A stretch of 64,000 nt of DNA from positions 79,927,944 through 79,991,943 of the forward strand of contig CP141130.1 in the NCBI GenBank assembly GCA_035236585.1. The letters run 5' to 3'. Below the pieces are notes generated by a model. It did not search any database and was not told where the DNA came from. It worked only from the letters and a program-made list of their open reading frames with translations. Source of the DNA: Warburgia ugandensis. Taxonomy: Eukaryota; Streptophyta; Magnoliopsida; Canellales; Canellaceae. The position numbers and the translations under genes are program-made. Below, piece after piece: positions 48,220-62,129 of the stretch; position 1 is the first letter of the stretch; each line of letters opens with the position of its first letter.

Positions 48220-50191
48220 GGTACCCACCTCCCTTGGGCTAACCCCCCAAGGTTTTATTTCCCGCCATAAGGTCACCTCATTCGGTACCCACCTCACTTG
48301 GGATGCGTCATGTCATGAACAAACCAATAAATTGAAACATTACAATGTACAACATGTGCATATACATGATCAATTTAATCATGATTCAATATCAGCATGC
48401 ACACTAAGCTTTTACCTAAACTGAAAAGACATGCTTCAATGCTTGAAACTCATCTACAAATGAATATATAGCAAAAATCTTAGCAATCTTAATTTCACCT
48501 ACCTCATATGGAGATCTTCAAGTTCTCTGAAGCAAATGATCTATTTAGTTTGTGTACGCGCTCCTGATCAATCATACATTTGTAATAATACAAACATATA
48601 TTCAGTTATACAATTCTAGGACTTATCTTAACTTTCCTAGCAGTATTTGGCACAAGGCAAAGTGACAGTACTTATTACTGTACTAAAGGTGTTTCATTAG
48701 CTATTGGTTGAACTTAATGACAAACAGTTACTAGACTTCCAATCCACACCATTGGCCACGGATTAGCTATCCACCACTCTTCTGAAGTGATTGTAAGTCA
48801 CTTTTACAGTTCAGTGGTCTTAACCCTTGATTCTTAACCAGATCAACTCTTAAGTTGGAGCAGGGTGTTATTTTCCATACTATAGTCCTTAATACAAATT
48901 ATAATTGTATTCCTAAATCAAATTGATATAATGAGCATCATGAACAATTCATACCACCCAATTTTTTAAATATATTTATCCAAATTCTACAATTTATATT
49001 ATATCTAAACTAATTCATGGTTCAGGAGTCTATTCTTGGCATATTATCATTGGTCCAATATCACAAGGTCTTGTTTGAATAGTGATAGATTAGACGGCCT
49101 ATATCATCTGATCTTTTTCACTTCAAATTAATATAATTTTATTCATCCTATCATTTTTAAGGATAGGGAACTCATCTGTGGTGCTTGATTATCGATCAAA
49201 CATTGCAAAATTATTGTGTGAACAATACCCGATCGGACGACTGAGATTGTTTGATAGGTTTTTAGCCTAGATATGAAATTTTTGTGTGATTTGAGCTAAA
49301 TCATGCCCTAAATTACCTATCCCTAAGTTTGGATTAGGAATTGAATGGTTAGATTGTCCATAAAACTAGATCTAGTATAAAAATGCATGGATTTAAAAAA
49401 AATTATCAAATCAAAAGTTGGGTTTTATAGATCTTACCCTCTAAATGCATTTCCATGCTTTTCCTCTTTGGAATGAGTTGGATCGGCTCCAATTTGTTGG
49501 AAAAACCCTCCAACCTAGGCGTGTGACAATCTCCCCTTCAATCTGGCGTCCAACTCATCTCAAATTTCCACTTGAACTTGGGGGTTTTGGTCGGCTCTCT
49601 AAGCTGAACAGAATGACCGACTCAGATCGTCAATCTGAGCAGTCATCTTCTTCGGCAACCCTTCACTGCATTTTTTCTCTTCTTCTCTGGTGTGGGGCTT
49701 TTCCAACGTGCAGGTCCTCCTCTCCCTTCTCCTTTTCTCCCTCTTCTTCTTCTCTTTCTTCTTCCTCCTCTCTCTTTCCCTCTCCCCTTTGTAGGGTTTT
49801 TTTTTTCTGGTCTGTCGGGTTTTGGGAAGAGCAGACCTGACGACTGTGTTGGGTTCCTTAAGTGGGGCAGGGGGGGGGATTTGTTGCCAATATCAAATCT
49901 AGCCCCCTTCTGTTTAGGCATTTTTTCTTCTATCTTATTTTTACAAAATTACCTCTCATATTCAAATACTTATATCTCCTCCATCCGAACTCAGATTTCT
50001 ACAAACTTGGTATCTTTTGAATTGTCTTTTCGAGTACGATCCAATTATGGAGGTCTCAATGCTAGATTATATATCTATCTGGTTTTTCACTTATAAAACT
50101 CCAAAATATGAACTTAATATATTCTTTTCATTCCAATTTAATATTTTTTTAAATTCACTAAAATTGAGATCAAGAAATTAAGGATGTTACA

Positions 50192-50790
50192 GTGTACCTA
50201 CCAAGATTATCCTCCCCACCACATTGATGGATCCATTGGATCTAGTTACATCCGCTTGCAGCACCTCGATCCCCATGGGTCATATGAAATTAATTAGGTA
50301 ACTTAGCTGCCTGATTTGGATGATTAAGCTGCCCATTACTTTTCGGCCTACTATATGGCGCTGATACACAGACGGCAAAAAGTATATACTGGTCCCACAC
50401 TCTTACTATTTTCTTTGCTAATCCAAACCATTCATCTGCTCATGTGACTCTATATCCCATAAAATCTCCCAGCATCAGATAACCTAAACCACCAAGTAGT
50501 CTAAACTTAATGTTTCAACTATTTTCAAACTCTACAAAGTCTAACCCATCCTTTTTTGACAACAAATGTCTATTGTAAACAGCCACAAACAAGACAACAT
50601 CTCTCTTGGAATACACTTGGTTGTAGGTTTTAGTTACTGTTTTTCTCTTTGGATGGAGTTTATATTTAGGATTTTGTGAGTGAGAATGTAAGGATGATTT
50701 GCTCTGTAATTCTTCACTTGTAAAAAAAAGGGAAAATATTCTCCAAGTAATGGTTACATCATTCAAAAAGTCATTCCAAAGAGCATATAA
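50192..50790. other. Intergenic DNA, no gene recognised
   Basis: An 83-codon minus-strand open frame (50,515-50,766) shows no family motif. No repeat was recognised. Confidence 0.35.
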
Positions 50791-50794
50791 TTGG

Positions 50795-51024
50795 GCGTGG
50801 AGCTTGTGGATGGTAGAATTCTAAGGGACTCTAATGTCAATACTCTGTTGATTATGCAGGACCAATAGGACATAGGGATGCAGTAGAAGCTGAAATTATT
50901 GCAATAGCCATGGGAATTAAGGAATTGAAAATGTCGAGATTATCTCCTCTAATCATTGGGGAGACTCAAAGAACGCTATCAACGGGCTTAAATGTGAAGG
51001 AAAAGCTCTATCGAGATTTTGGCA

Positions 51025-51025
<1 letters not shown>
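50795..51025 (+). pseudogene. RNase H domain relic (RVT_3 type)
   Basis: Plus-strand frames give GRILRDSNVNTLLI, then after a one-base shift AGPIGHRDAVEAEIIAIAMG (20 residues), KELKMSRLSPLIIG and, further on, KALSRFW. These match the RNase H domain common in plant non-LTR elements and orphan RNase H-like genes. The block where a catalytic Asp is expected (usually near EGDS) reads GETQ. It is broken and cut off by a (TA)n(GA)n run. Confidence 0.6.
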
Positions 51026-51169
<144 letters not shown>

Positions 51170-52195
51170 CACGTGTTCTTAGAACAGTGGAAATTAGATG
51201 ATGATTAATATTTGACAGTGATGAATTCAGCAGCAATTTTACTAGATGCATAAAGCTTAAGCTCAACTCGATCTTGTATCTCCACTTTGGAGGGAGTTTT
51301 GATTGGCTCAATAAAATTCAAATTACTATTCCCCTGAAAAAAAAAGAAAAAAAAAAAAAGAAAAGAAAAGAATATAGTTGGGACATTGTCTCTGTATGCC
51401 ACCGTGCCACATTCCACAAGATGATGGGCAAACAGCTGACCACATTTGTTATCTTTAGCGAAGAGGAATGGTAAATCAAAGCTCTGGTAACATAGATGAT
51501 CTCCCTAAATTATTTTAACTTTGGATGTCTCGTAGTAAAAAAAAATCACGCTAATTGGCATGTGATAGGATTATGCTTTTTTTGTTTTTATTCGTTACAA
51601 AGTTTCTACTTGTCCATGGAAAGAACTTTAGAATCATTCAATCTGCATGATTTTTATATTGAAATACATCTAAAGCCAAAGCAATTAAAAGAAATAGATA
51701 GATCATCTATAGCTGGACCCCTTCCTGCAAAAGGTTGGAGAGCTTTGACCCCATATATTTATCAGCCCGTTGATTTGGCAATCCTCGTTGTTGAATGGGA
51801 AGCCACATTTACTTTTGGCTGGGATGTGAACAGCAAACGTTCTAAAGCAGCCAATCACCATAATTTCTGAACACGGCACCTGATCATCGTACACAAGCCA
51901 CGTGTAGGGTGGAGATGGCTTCAAAAGGAATTTCCTCGACAATGAGATGCAGATTTCTGGTTCTCAACAAAAGACATAGGCCGTTACATGGGTTTGAAGT
52001 TACTTGCTGAATATCGTGTTTAAAAAGCCCAAAATGCGTAACAATTTCGCCATCTCTACGTCTTGTAACGTGTTCGGCATGGTCATATGACACTCTTTCC
52101 CGTCTCTCCACAAATATACAAACCCATATCTCCAAGCAATACCACCTTAGCCACCAAAAGCACTTCCTTTTCCCCCATTTTCCTCACTTCAGACC
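51170..52195 (+). promoter_or_regulatory. Upstream region of the cysteine endopeptidase gene
   Basis: Gene-free. It has a perfect G-box core CACGTG at 51,899-51,904, about 470 bases before the ATG, and a CCAAT word at 51,851. Both are common in plant promoters, and their use here is inferred only from position. Confidence 0.4.
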
Positions 52196-52203
52196 TATAT
52201 AAG
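52196..52203 (+). promoter_or_regulatory. TATA box of the cysteine endopeptidase gene
   Basis: TATATAAG in the context cctatataagtc, 172 bases before the ATG. A start of transcription 25-35 bases downstream would give a 5' UTR of about 135 bases with no ATG before the coding start. A second TATATA at 52,334 is too close to the ATG to be preferred. Confidence 0.65.
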
Positions 52204-52367
52204 TCTCTTACCTTCCATTGCCATAGAGGAAAAATAAGGTCCAATTATTGTTCCAGCCTCCTCATTTAAAATCTCTTGTTTGCGTCTTGGAATTGGTTTC
52301 TTATCCTCGATTTGTTGGTTTTTCTCCTCTCTTTATATACCCATCTATCTTTCCCTTGCTTAGTACA

Positions 52368-54165
<1,798 letters not shown>

Positions 54166-57098
54166 AGAGGATCCCTACGCCATTTCTAATTCCTAGTCCG
54201 CTGTTGTGTTGCACTGCTCCTCTCATAATGCATACTATGTTTTAGTGTTTAAAAAAAAAAATACTGCTTTGATATTACACTTTGTAATTGAAGAATTTCT
54301 TTATATCATGGCATTCAATTTAGTTTAAGTTGTCTCTTAGTTCTTACCCAAGAGTGTCCAAATGGCAATGGCATAGAAGAGCACAGTTTCATTTGGTTGT
54401 TATATGATGGATGCACAGATTGCACCAAAGCCTTCTAGTACACCGGAGCAAGGAGACAATTCCAAGCCTCTGATTTATGGCCTTAGGGTAGACCATTAGT
54501 TAAGAAAATAATTTAAGAAAAGCAGCAGTGATCGACATTCAACCACAAATTATTCAGAAATCAAAGGCTTAACATCTAACAAACACGTAGAGAAATCAAA
54601 GGTGATAACTGCAGGCCCTTTGTTCACAAAATAGGACTGGATCTTTAATTTAATGATTTCCTTGTTGGATTTTCACAGCGTTTTCAATTTATAACAGCCT
54701 GTAACAAATAATCTCAAAAAGCATAACGCAATCACTTGTATTATCTCCCTCAAGAAAAAGCTGTGCACGCATCTTTGGTTTCAGATGGACACAGGATTGT
54801 CTAGATGATAGTATGAAAACCATTAAGGCTATTCCCTAGTGTTTAATTAACACTTCACATCAGATGCTTGCTTTTACCCTTATTTATTCCATGAGGACCA
54901 ATCTGGAGTATCAATTCCTGTAATTTGTGGCCTGAAATTTTCAAACTGGCCAAATTATTCAAATGATCCACTGGCTTCTACCCAAAATTTTGGTATCATT
55001 TTCACATACCTTTCATTTTCACTTGAAAGGCCAAGCAACTTACATGAATTCCCCTACTAATTCTAGCTGGATGCTCCTTTTAGAACGTAGCTAAATTCTA
55101 TCAAATTTCTGTAAAAGATCCTCAAAGTCTTCAAGAAATACTCAAGCTCCACCCTCACTCTATCTATGACTTTCTTCACACTCTAAAACAGCTATCTGAT
55201 CTTTATCATCCCTTATCCAAAGTAGACGAAGGGAAGGCTTTCCTTCTTGAACCTCAATGACGAAGACTTCATTAGATCTCTGTATCTTCATCTAGAAAGC
55301 CCCATTTTCAGAGATAAATCATCCAACACCGGATAAGAATTAGGTTACTAAAATGGATCCTTTGTCCTGCGAGGATGCATCTTTTACTATGAATAGAATA
55401 ACTTAAAAAAGGTTCGGAATGTTGGATGTTGGCTTTGCTAAGCTTTCACCCATAACTATGACGTGTGAGGGAAATAAGAAGAGAAAGCACTAATAAAAGA
55501 AGAAGAAAAAAAATCACTCAAATTCACTTGAGAACAATTACAAATACAAGGTTACTACGTTTACAAGACTTACTCTCTTACACTCTCACTCACCTCTCTC
55601 TTCTTTCTCACTTGCTTACAAATGAGGATGTCACCTTTATTTATACTTGTCCTTCACCTACCACCTCCTTAATGTGTGGTGGAGATTATTCCAAGTGTCT
55701 TTAATCTAATAATTAATACCTTTCTAGAAATTACAACTTGAATCTTCCATACAAATATTTATCGTAGATATTTCTAAAGATTAATGTAGATTTGTTGACT
55801 TTTATACTCTTTATATAACACAAGCCTTCAAAATTATGGGCCTTTGGTGTAAAACTTAGGGCCAAGCCCATAATCGCAAGAAAAAGGATAAGATGGGCCT
55901 ACCCATGTCATCGGGCCCACCCATGTGACTGGGCCCACATATATGCTTTTGGTTTACTTTCAACACGGAAAGAGCAAAATACTTGCATCGATACTACAAT
56001 TATTTCTCCTCTGAGAAAGCTCAGGAATACTTTGTGTGAAAATCACATTTTCCTTACAAGTCACCTTCTAATCATGTTAAATTTTCACATTAAAAAAAAA
56101 GTAATTTTCTTTGAATGTAACTGCCTTCAATAATCTAAGGATGATCCAATTCCACAGCTTCTTCTGCCATCTCGTGCTTTCTGTTTAATAGGCCAAGATC
56201 ATTTCTTCTTTATTACAGTGTTCATTGTAAACTACTGAATATGATAATTAAATTAATGTGTAGGCCAACCAATTTTAAAGATACCCATGCTACTTTGATG
56301 CAGGTCAAGACTCAAGACTTTGGTTTGTTTTGGACCGTCAATTACATGTAAAACACTAATCATTTCCCAAAAAGGAAAAAGAAAATTAGAGCTCGTGTGC
56401 ACGGGAAGGGACCTGCTTTCCTATACACAAGTGAAGGAAACAACAAAGATGATGTGGATTGAAAAGAGGCAAAGGGAGACAACTAAGCGGTCAGCCTGCT
56501 GATTTTTTGCCACGCGTGTGTATTCCCTCCGAAGAACATTTAGAGGTATCCATCAAGCAACAAAAAGACCTACACGAAGGGATTGGTGAAAGGAGGAGAT
56601 GGCCAATGGTATGTGCACAAAGGATGAGATAAAGGGAACGTAGAATAATCATCAAGCAACAAAGCTTAGCCATATGGTTAAGGGAATTGAGGAGCCGGGA
56701 GGGTGGGGTGGGGGGAACAGATTGGTTACGGCTGCAAGGGATCGAGACTGAGTCTGGAAGAGTTAAACCTTTTCCTTGAACCTCCCTCGCGTGGAAATGG
56801 AGTGAACATGTACTAGTTTGAGTTGTTAGGAATGGGAATGCAACGCAAGGATGAGATGAACATCCTTGACTCGCCACGTACATGAGCCATTCGAAGGAGG
56901 GGCCTGCCCCATTTTTATTTTCCGAGACATATGATGTGCCTCCATCATATACAATTATAACCTTTTTACCTATAAAAAGAAAGAAAGGGAAGTAATATTC
57001 TTAAGACCCTTTAAGACTAGCAAACCCAACCCAACGGAGATGTAGAAATCTCATTTCCAAAAAATCAAGCTGGATCTTCTATTTAGACTCCAACCAAC
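54166..57098. other. Gene-free DNA downstream of the protease
   Basis: Starts with the 3' UTR, whose poly(A) site was not resolved. The segment 55,464-55,965 has TG...CA-like ends on the minus strand (TGTTGAAAGTAAACC) and a TATAAATAAAGG, so it may be a short copia LTR, but no TSD was found. The rest shows only short ORFs without motifs. Confidence 0.4.
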
Positions 57099-60000
57099 TG
57101 TCAGGACCCCAATCCCCAAGGCCGCGATTAGGCTTAATCAAGCCTAACGATTGGCCTAGTTAGGCCTACGTGGCCTTCATTTTCTTTTCTTTTTTCTTTT
57201 TTTTTTCACAACAGGAGTATTGAGAGAGCTAAGTGCTCTTGTCCTATGCACTTAGGCGCTTGATTGATAAAATATTCTACTCTTATTAACTACCAAGTTC
57301 TGCCAAAATTTTGGCAGAGTCTTCCCTATTTTTCGGACTTATGCATTTAACGCATGCAGTGCGGTTTACCTAATAGACAACACAACAATTATAAATCCTT
57401 TAAGGGAGACTCTGTCTCCATACTATCTAATATGATGCATTACTAACACCTGCTTACCAACTAGGAGTTTAAGTGAGTCTCATACATGCCCTATCAAATA
57501 AAATAAAACCCATAGGATGCATAAGGATCATGGTAAACAATGAGATATGACTCGTTTTCAGCATTAGCACATATATACATGTATATATGTACAACTCAAA
57601 ATTTAACATCTTCAATCAAGCCTTCTTCAATTCACTCAACCACCTTTCTCTTATCTACTTAACTGGTACCTGCAAAATAATAAGGTGAGCTGCGAAGCCC
57701 AGTAAGGGAAAAGAACTAAACCCATGCATGTCCAAAAATTCTCGTTGCTACGCTTAAAAACACATTCAATATAACATGGGCATTCATTTCCATTAGTTAG
57801 CATGTGCTATCAAGTAAGGCCTATGGTTATTAGAGCAGAATTACATGTTTTTTTTCCAAATTCAAATATGATGCAACAACCATAGCATGCAAACAAGCAC
57901 ATCCCATAAGGATTTCCCATTCATGTCCAACCACAGGACATTCAATAGATGAGTAACTAAGTCATGAACCTCATTCTAAGGTTAAATGCAATTCATAAGT
58001 GTTACATCTAACAAAGCTGCATACTCATTAATGATTTTCCTCAGTAATATTAAACATGCCTAGTATTACACCAGGATCCAATAGTCATCTCCCTCAAGGA
58101 TTACCATCTTGGGCGGCCCACTATGGGTATCATCATTAAGGCAGCCAAACCCTCAGGATTTACCATCTTGGGCAGCGCCAAAGTCAGGTTCCCTCAGGAT
58201 TTACCATCTTGGGTGGCTCCACCTTAGCCGAAATCAACCAGGCAGCCCTTTCCCTCAGGGTTTACCATCTTTGATAACTCAATATGCCAGCTCATCCCTC
58301 AGGGTTTACCATCTTAGGCGGCTCCACCGTGATCCCAAAAGACCAGGCAGCCCTTTCCCTCAGGAATTACCATCTTGGGAGGCTTAATACCTGACAGCTC
58401 ATCCCTCAAGGTTTACCATCTTGGGAGGCTCAATACCTAACAATCCATTCCTCAAGATTTACCATATTGGGTGGCTTCACCTTAGTTGCAAGCGACCAGG
58501 TAGCCCTTTCCCTCAGGGTTTACCGTCTTAGAAGGCGTCATTTTAGCTTACTGGGCGGCCCTCAGGGCTTAATATCTTAGGCTTGACCATTTTATAACAG
58601 TTTGCATCATTATAATAGTTAAGCATAGTAAATCAGACTATAGCATGACCATTTCAATAAGAAATTACAATTTCTATCATCCATTCAACCAAGGTGACAA
58701 TATATTCATTTTACACATGTATAAAGTTAATTTCAAGAGAACATAACAACAAGAATTTAAGGAATGAAAGGGTTTTGGGTCCTTACCTGCTCTCAAAGTA
58801 CAACTTAAAGTTCTACGACTAAAACCGTTCATACTGCTCTCAAACTTCTGCAACAAATACAAGTTCTAAGTAAATTTCAGAATTTCATGCCATTTTCTAA
58901 AATCACTTCTAGCTCTACATTCACTATATTCTTAATCTAACCTCATATATCTATATCAAGGATTTGCGCACCAATTGGTCTCTATCCAATTGGATCAGTA
59001 CCATTGGTCTTACATCGATGGTCTAGATCAGCACGTACCTCTAAAAACTTCAATTTTCAATATTTTAAGTAAGTTATTTCACAATTCTATGCTTTTAACC
59101 ATGATTCAGGGCCTGATCTCCTTTCCTGACCTCCGATATTGGCTTATCGAGTATTGGACAGCCAGATGAGGTCTTCCATCAATTTATTCATAATTGGTTA
59201 GCCGTTTCTATGATAATTCATTACTAATGGTTACTTGGAGTTATATTTGACATGAATTTACCTCCCGATCACATTTTTTTCGGTCAGATGTTAAAGTCTC
59301 AAATTTTCCCTACGCACAACCAAGCTTGTGATCACAATTTCGTGGACTAATTGATTCCCGATCGACGATCCGTCTTCACGGCTGAAAAGATCACATGCGA
59401 TTTGTCCATATCTAAAAAAAAATTATTTTTCACATTTTTTAGGGGTCGCCGGAAAATATCGATGTCGCTGGAGAAGATGACCAGATTCCGGTTGTCGCCG
59501 GCGACACAGGTGACTTCATTTTTCAGTAAAATTTAATTTGAATGCTTGAAATTTCCTGATTTTTTGTTTTCTAATGTTTTCCCCTTTTGATTTTTGCTAA
59601 AACTATAATTTTTTGCTGGATTTTTCAAGGGTTTTTGAACTTACCCTAGGTACTGATTTTTGCAATTTTTGGTGTTGTTTCTTGCGGGATCTTCATGAAA
59701 CCAAAGGGGTTTCACTTTGAAACGTCTAGGGAACAAGGTGAACGGGTCGATTTTCAATCCAAATCCCGTTTCTCTCCCTGTATACCCTGATTCCAACGAA
59801 TTTCTCACCGTCCCAGCTCGTCGGAAAACGGTAATGTGCATGCAAGGGAAATGGGAAATGGAGAAGAATAGAAGGGTGGGAGGCTTACTTGGGTTGAGCT
59901 TGCAGCTAGCGCGACTTGAAGATGCTAACCCAACTCCTCGTCGTAGGTGAAACCTAGGTTGTGTCTTGCAGGTGAGGATGGAGGTGGAGGAAACGAGAGA

Positions 60001-60440
60001 TGGGGAGGTGCGTGAGAGCTGCGCAGGGTTGACCGGAAGAGGGGGAGAATAAGGGAAATGGGGGTAAGAGGGTTGCCGGGAAAAATGGGGTGAAAGGGGA
60101 GGGGGTTGCTGGCTTTGGCTTCCTCCTCCCTATTTCCTGTGTTGCAGACACGTGGGAGTAGAGCTCCACGCGGTGAGTTCCACTCCCGTATGTAGAGCTC
60201 CTCCCACGTGGCCCCTTGGCTTACACGCATTAAAGGGGGGGTGCCATTATCATTCTGGACCCCCTCTACCTCAATGGTAAAATCCCTGGGTCTGTTGCTC
60301 TCGATCTCCATTTCGCGTGTTCTTGGTGTCGTTGGAAAGCTCTCTCCGAGCACAATCTGATGAATGACTTTGCATCATTGATTTCTAATGTTCTTGATTT
60401 TTTTACGTTTTAATCCACTATTTAGGACATGAGTGTGACA
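57099..60440 (-). mobile_element. Solo LTR F with exact TSD
   Basis: A 3,342-bp block starts TGTCAGGACCCC and ends GAGTGTGACA, flanked by CCAAC on both sides (57094-57098 and 60441-60445). It has the ggggggtgccattatcattc stretch at about 60,236 and a gttcttggtgtcgttggaaa stretch, as in A-D, which suggests the same group and minus orientation. A weaker hairpin is near 57,685. Tandem repeats occupy 58,085-58,580. No coding domain remains. Confidence 0.87.
58085..58580. repeat. Degenerate tandem repeats in LTR F
   Basis: About nine copies of ccctcaggatttaccatctt followed by ggg and a ggc-type word are spaced 45-65 bases apart. Two longer variants alternate, one with accaggcagccctttccctc and one with aatacctgacagctcatccc. 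Confidence 0.85.
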
Positions 60441-62129
60441 CCAACCATATGAAGAAGGAAACTATAACTAATTAGACTGTGAGTAATCCAATGACAACAT
60501 CGACATAAGAAAAAAAAGTGAGATAGGTGGATGGAAGCAAGTTGGTGCTAACTCTGCATCCGCGGCTATTTCGGCAGCATCATTCCAGTGCTTTTCCTAT
60601 ACCCTCACCTATCTATACGGAGTGAAAATAGTGAGAAAGGTCATAGTTCAACCAAAAAGCTGAAAAGGCCCCTCTTTGTTTATTGTGCACAGCCCCCGAA
60701 CTTTATTTGGGCTTTTGTAGTATTTTCACCAGAGGAGTCCACCTTGATAATATGAATCATTCATATCAAAACCTAGATGAGCTTTAACCTGAAATTCATA
60801 TAGTTTGGACGAGCCTTGCAAATTTTTTTCTAAGTTATATTGAGTTCCAAATTTAATGTCAATAAAACCAACGAGACTCAAAACAGCTTTAAAAAATCAA
60901 TGATAAGATCTTCCTTAATAAACAACTTGTAGGACATCATTCATCTAAGATGGTTAAGATAATGATTTAGATCAATCTAAAAGGTGGTCCCACTTGTAGT
61001 TTTACGACAAACCCAAATCAAGGTTTGACAATAATCCAAAATAGGTGTGAGAATGACCCTAACCCAAGGTGTTCCCAATTATGTTCAATAGATGTAGGAT
61101 TACCAAAAATTTCACCCAACTGGTACCGTAAGGCAGGTCCCTCGCATTGAAGTGTCGATGGTACCTAACAAAGATTTCATTTTTTGTTATTTACCTCTTT
61201 TCAAAAACAATAAATAAATAAATAATTCTAATTTATTAACACCATGCACCCATACTTCAAGGGAAGGAGCCCACCTTAGAGGGTCCCAGTTGGTTAAGAT
61301 TTTGGTATGCTTTTTAAACTTGGGTGAGAGAGAATTCGATATGCATGATAGATCACTCAAAAAATGAACAACAGTAAAGCCAACGATACTGAAAACAGCT
61401 CAAAAAAATCAATTGTAAGATCTACCTCAGTTAATAATTTTCACTACATGGCTTATCTAAGATGGTTAAGATGAACGGTTTAGATCTTTCAGAAAGGTGG
61501 CATTACTTGTGGTTTTGCCCCAATACCCAATCAAGGTACGGCACCAGTCCAAAATAGTGTTGATGGGCAGGAATTTTAGTGCACGACCTAAATAAGGGAG
61601 GCCGGAGGAGATGAATGGCTCAATTCATCTAAAACTGGCATCTATTGGGTTGCCTCTTTTCCAGCGTCCTTTTTTCAAAGTCATGCTAAAAGAATTCTAA
61701 TTTTGTACTGGATACATTCATAGTTACGAAGTTTGAAGTTGAGAAAAAGGTTGGAAATTGAAAAATTCAAAACTCCTGGAAAATGCCAAGAGAATGTTAG
61801 GAAAAAGGCGGCAAAATTTTAAAATTATAAAAATAGAAGAACAAGAAATATCAACTCATTCAACAACTTCCTTTGTATAAAGTTATATTACCATAGACAA
61901 AATACAACATCATTATCTTGATAAGAACTATATTATTATATGCAAATTCAAGCTAGGATTGAAATGTTAGAAAAAGTTAGAAAGAAAATTTATAAAAATG
62001 AAATGAAAAGAAAGAGACGTAAAAATTAGAGGGTTTTTTTTTTTTTTTTTAAATTTATAAGAAGGGTTTTAAATGAAAGAAATTGAAAAACTTAAAAAAG
62101 AGTTTATTTGAAAAGTTGGATCTTTAGGC
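60441..62129. repeat. Gene-free DNA with a duplicated segment
   Basis: The segments at about 60,841-61,028 and 61,361-61,543 are diverged direct copies (shared ccaacga, aaaacagct, atctaagatggttaagat, aaggtgg, aaccc or taccc then aatcaagg), 514-520 bases apart. They look like two copies of a short transposon, family not recognised. No gene. Confidence 0.55.

Larger units (their letters stand above)
27524..50191 (-). mobile_element. LTR D: outermost, split Ty3/gypsy LTR
   Basis: Three pieces form one LTR: 27,524-28,033 (starts TGTGACAACCCGGG), 43,629-44,331 and 48,220-50,191 (ends AAGGATGTTACA), together about 3.2 kb. It is split by element B and solo LTR C. The flanks ATGTA (27519-27523) and GTGTA (50192-50196) are a TSD with one change. 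It contains a hairpin at 43,724-43,755 and tandem repeats of about 90 bp (44,085-44,331 and 48,220-48,310). Removing C restores the text ctcatttggtacccacctc in the host, which confirms the split. Minus orientation is inferred from motif order shared with B. Whether it was a solo LTR or lost its partner later is unknown. Confidence 0.7.

Noticed and set aside
52248-52367. N-terminal extension of the protease frame by 40 codons
   Set aside because: The codon at 52,248 is TTG, not ATG, and the extension would bury the signal peptide that starts at 52,368.
55464-55965. Possible short copia LTR on the minus strand
   Set aside because: TG...CA-like ends and a TATA-like word are present, but no TSD, primer-binding site or second LTR was found. 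Mentioned only within the intergenic entry.
56491-56883. 130-codon minus-strand frame
   Set aside because: No motif, signal peptide or neighbour supports it, and its composition is ordinary for intergenic DNA here.
58085-58580. Spaced repeats resembling a CRISPR array
   Set aside because: Repeats are degenerate, the spacers are themselves repeated in two types, and the DNA is plant LTR sequence.
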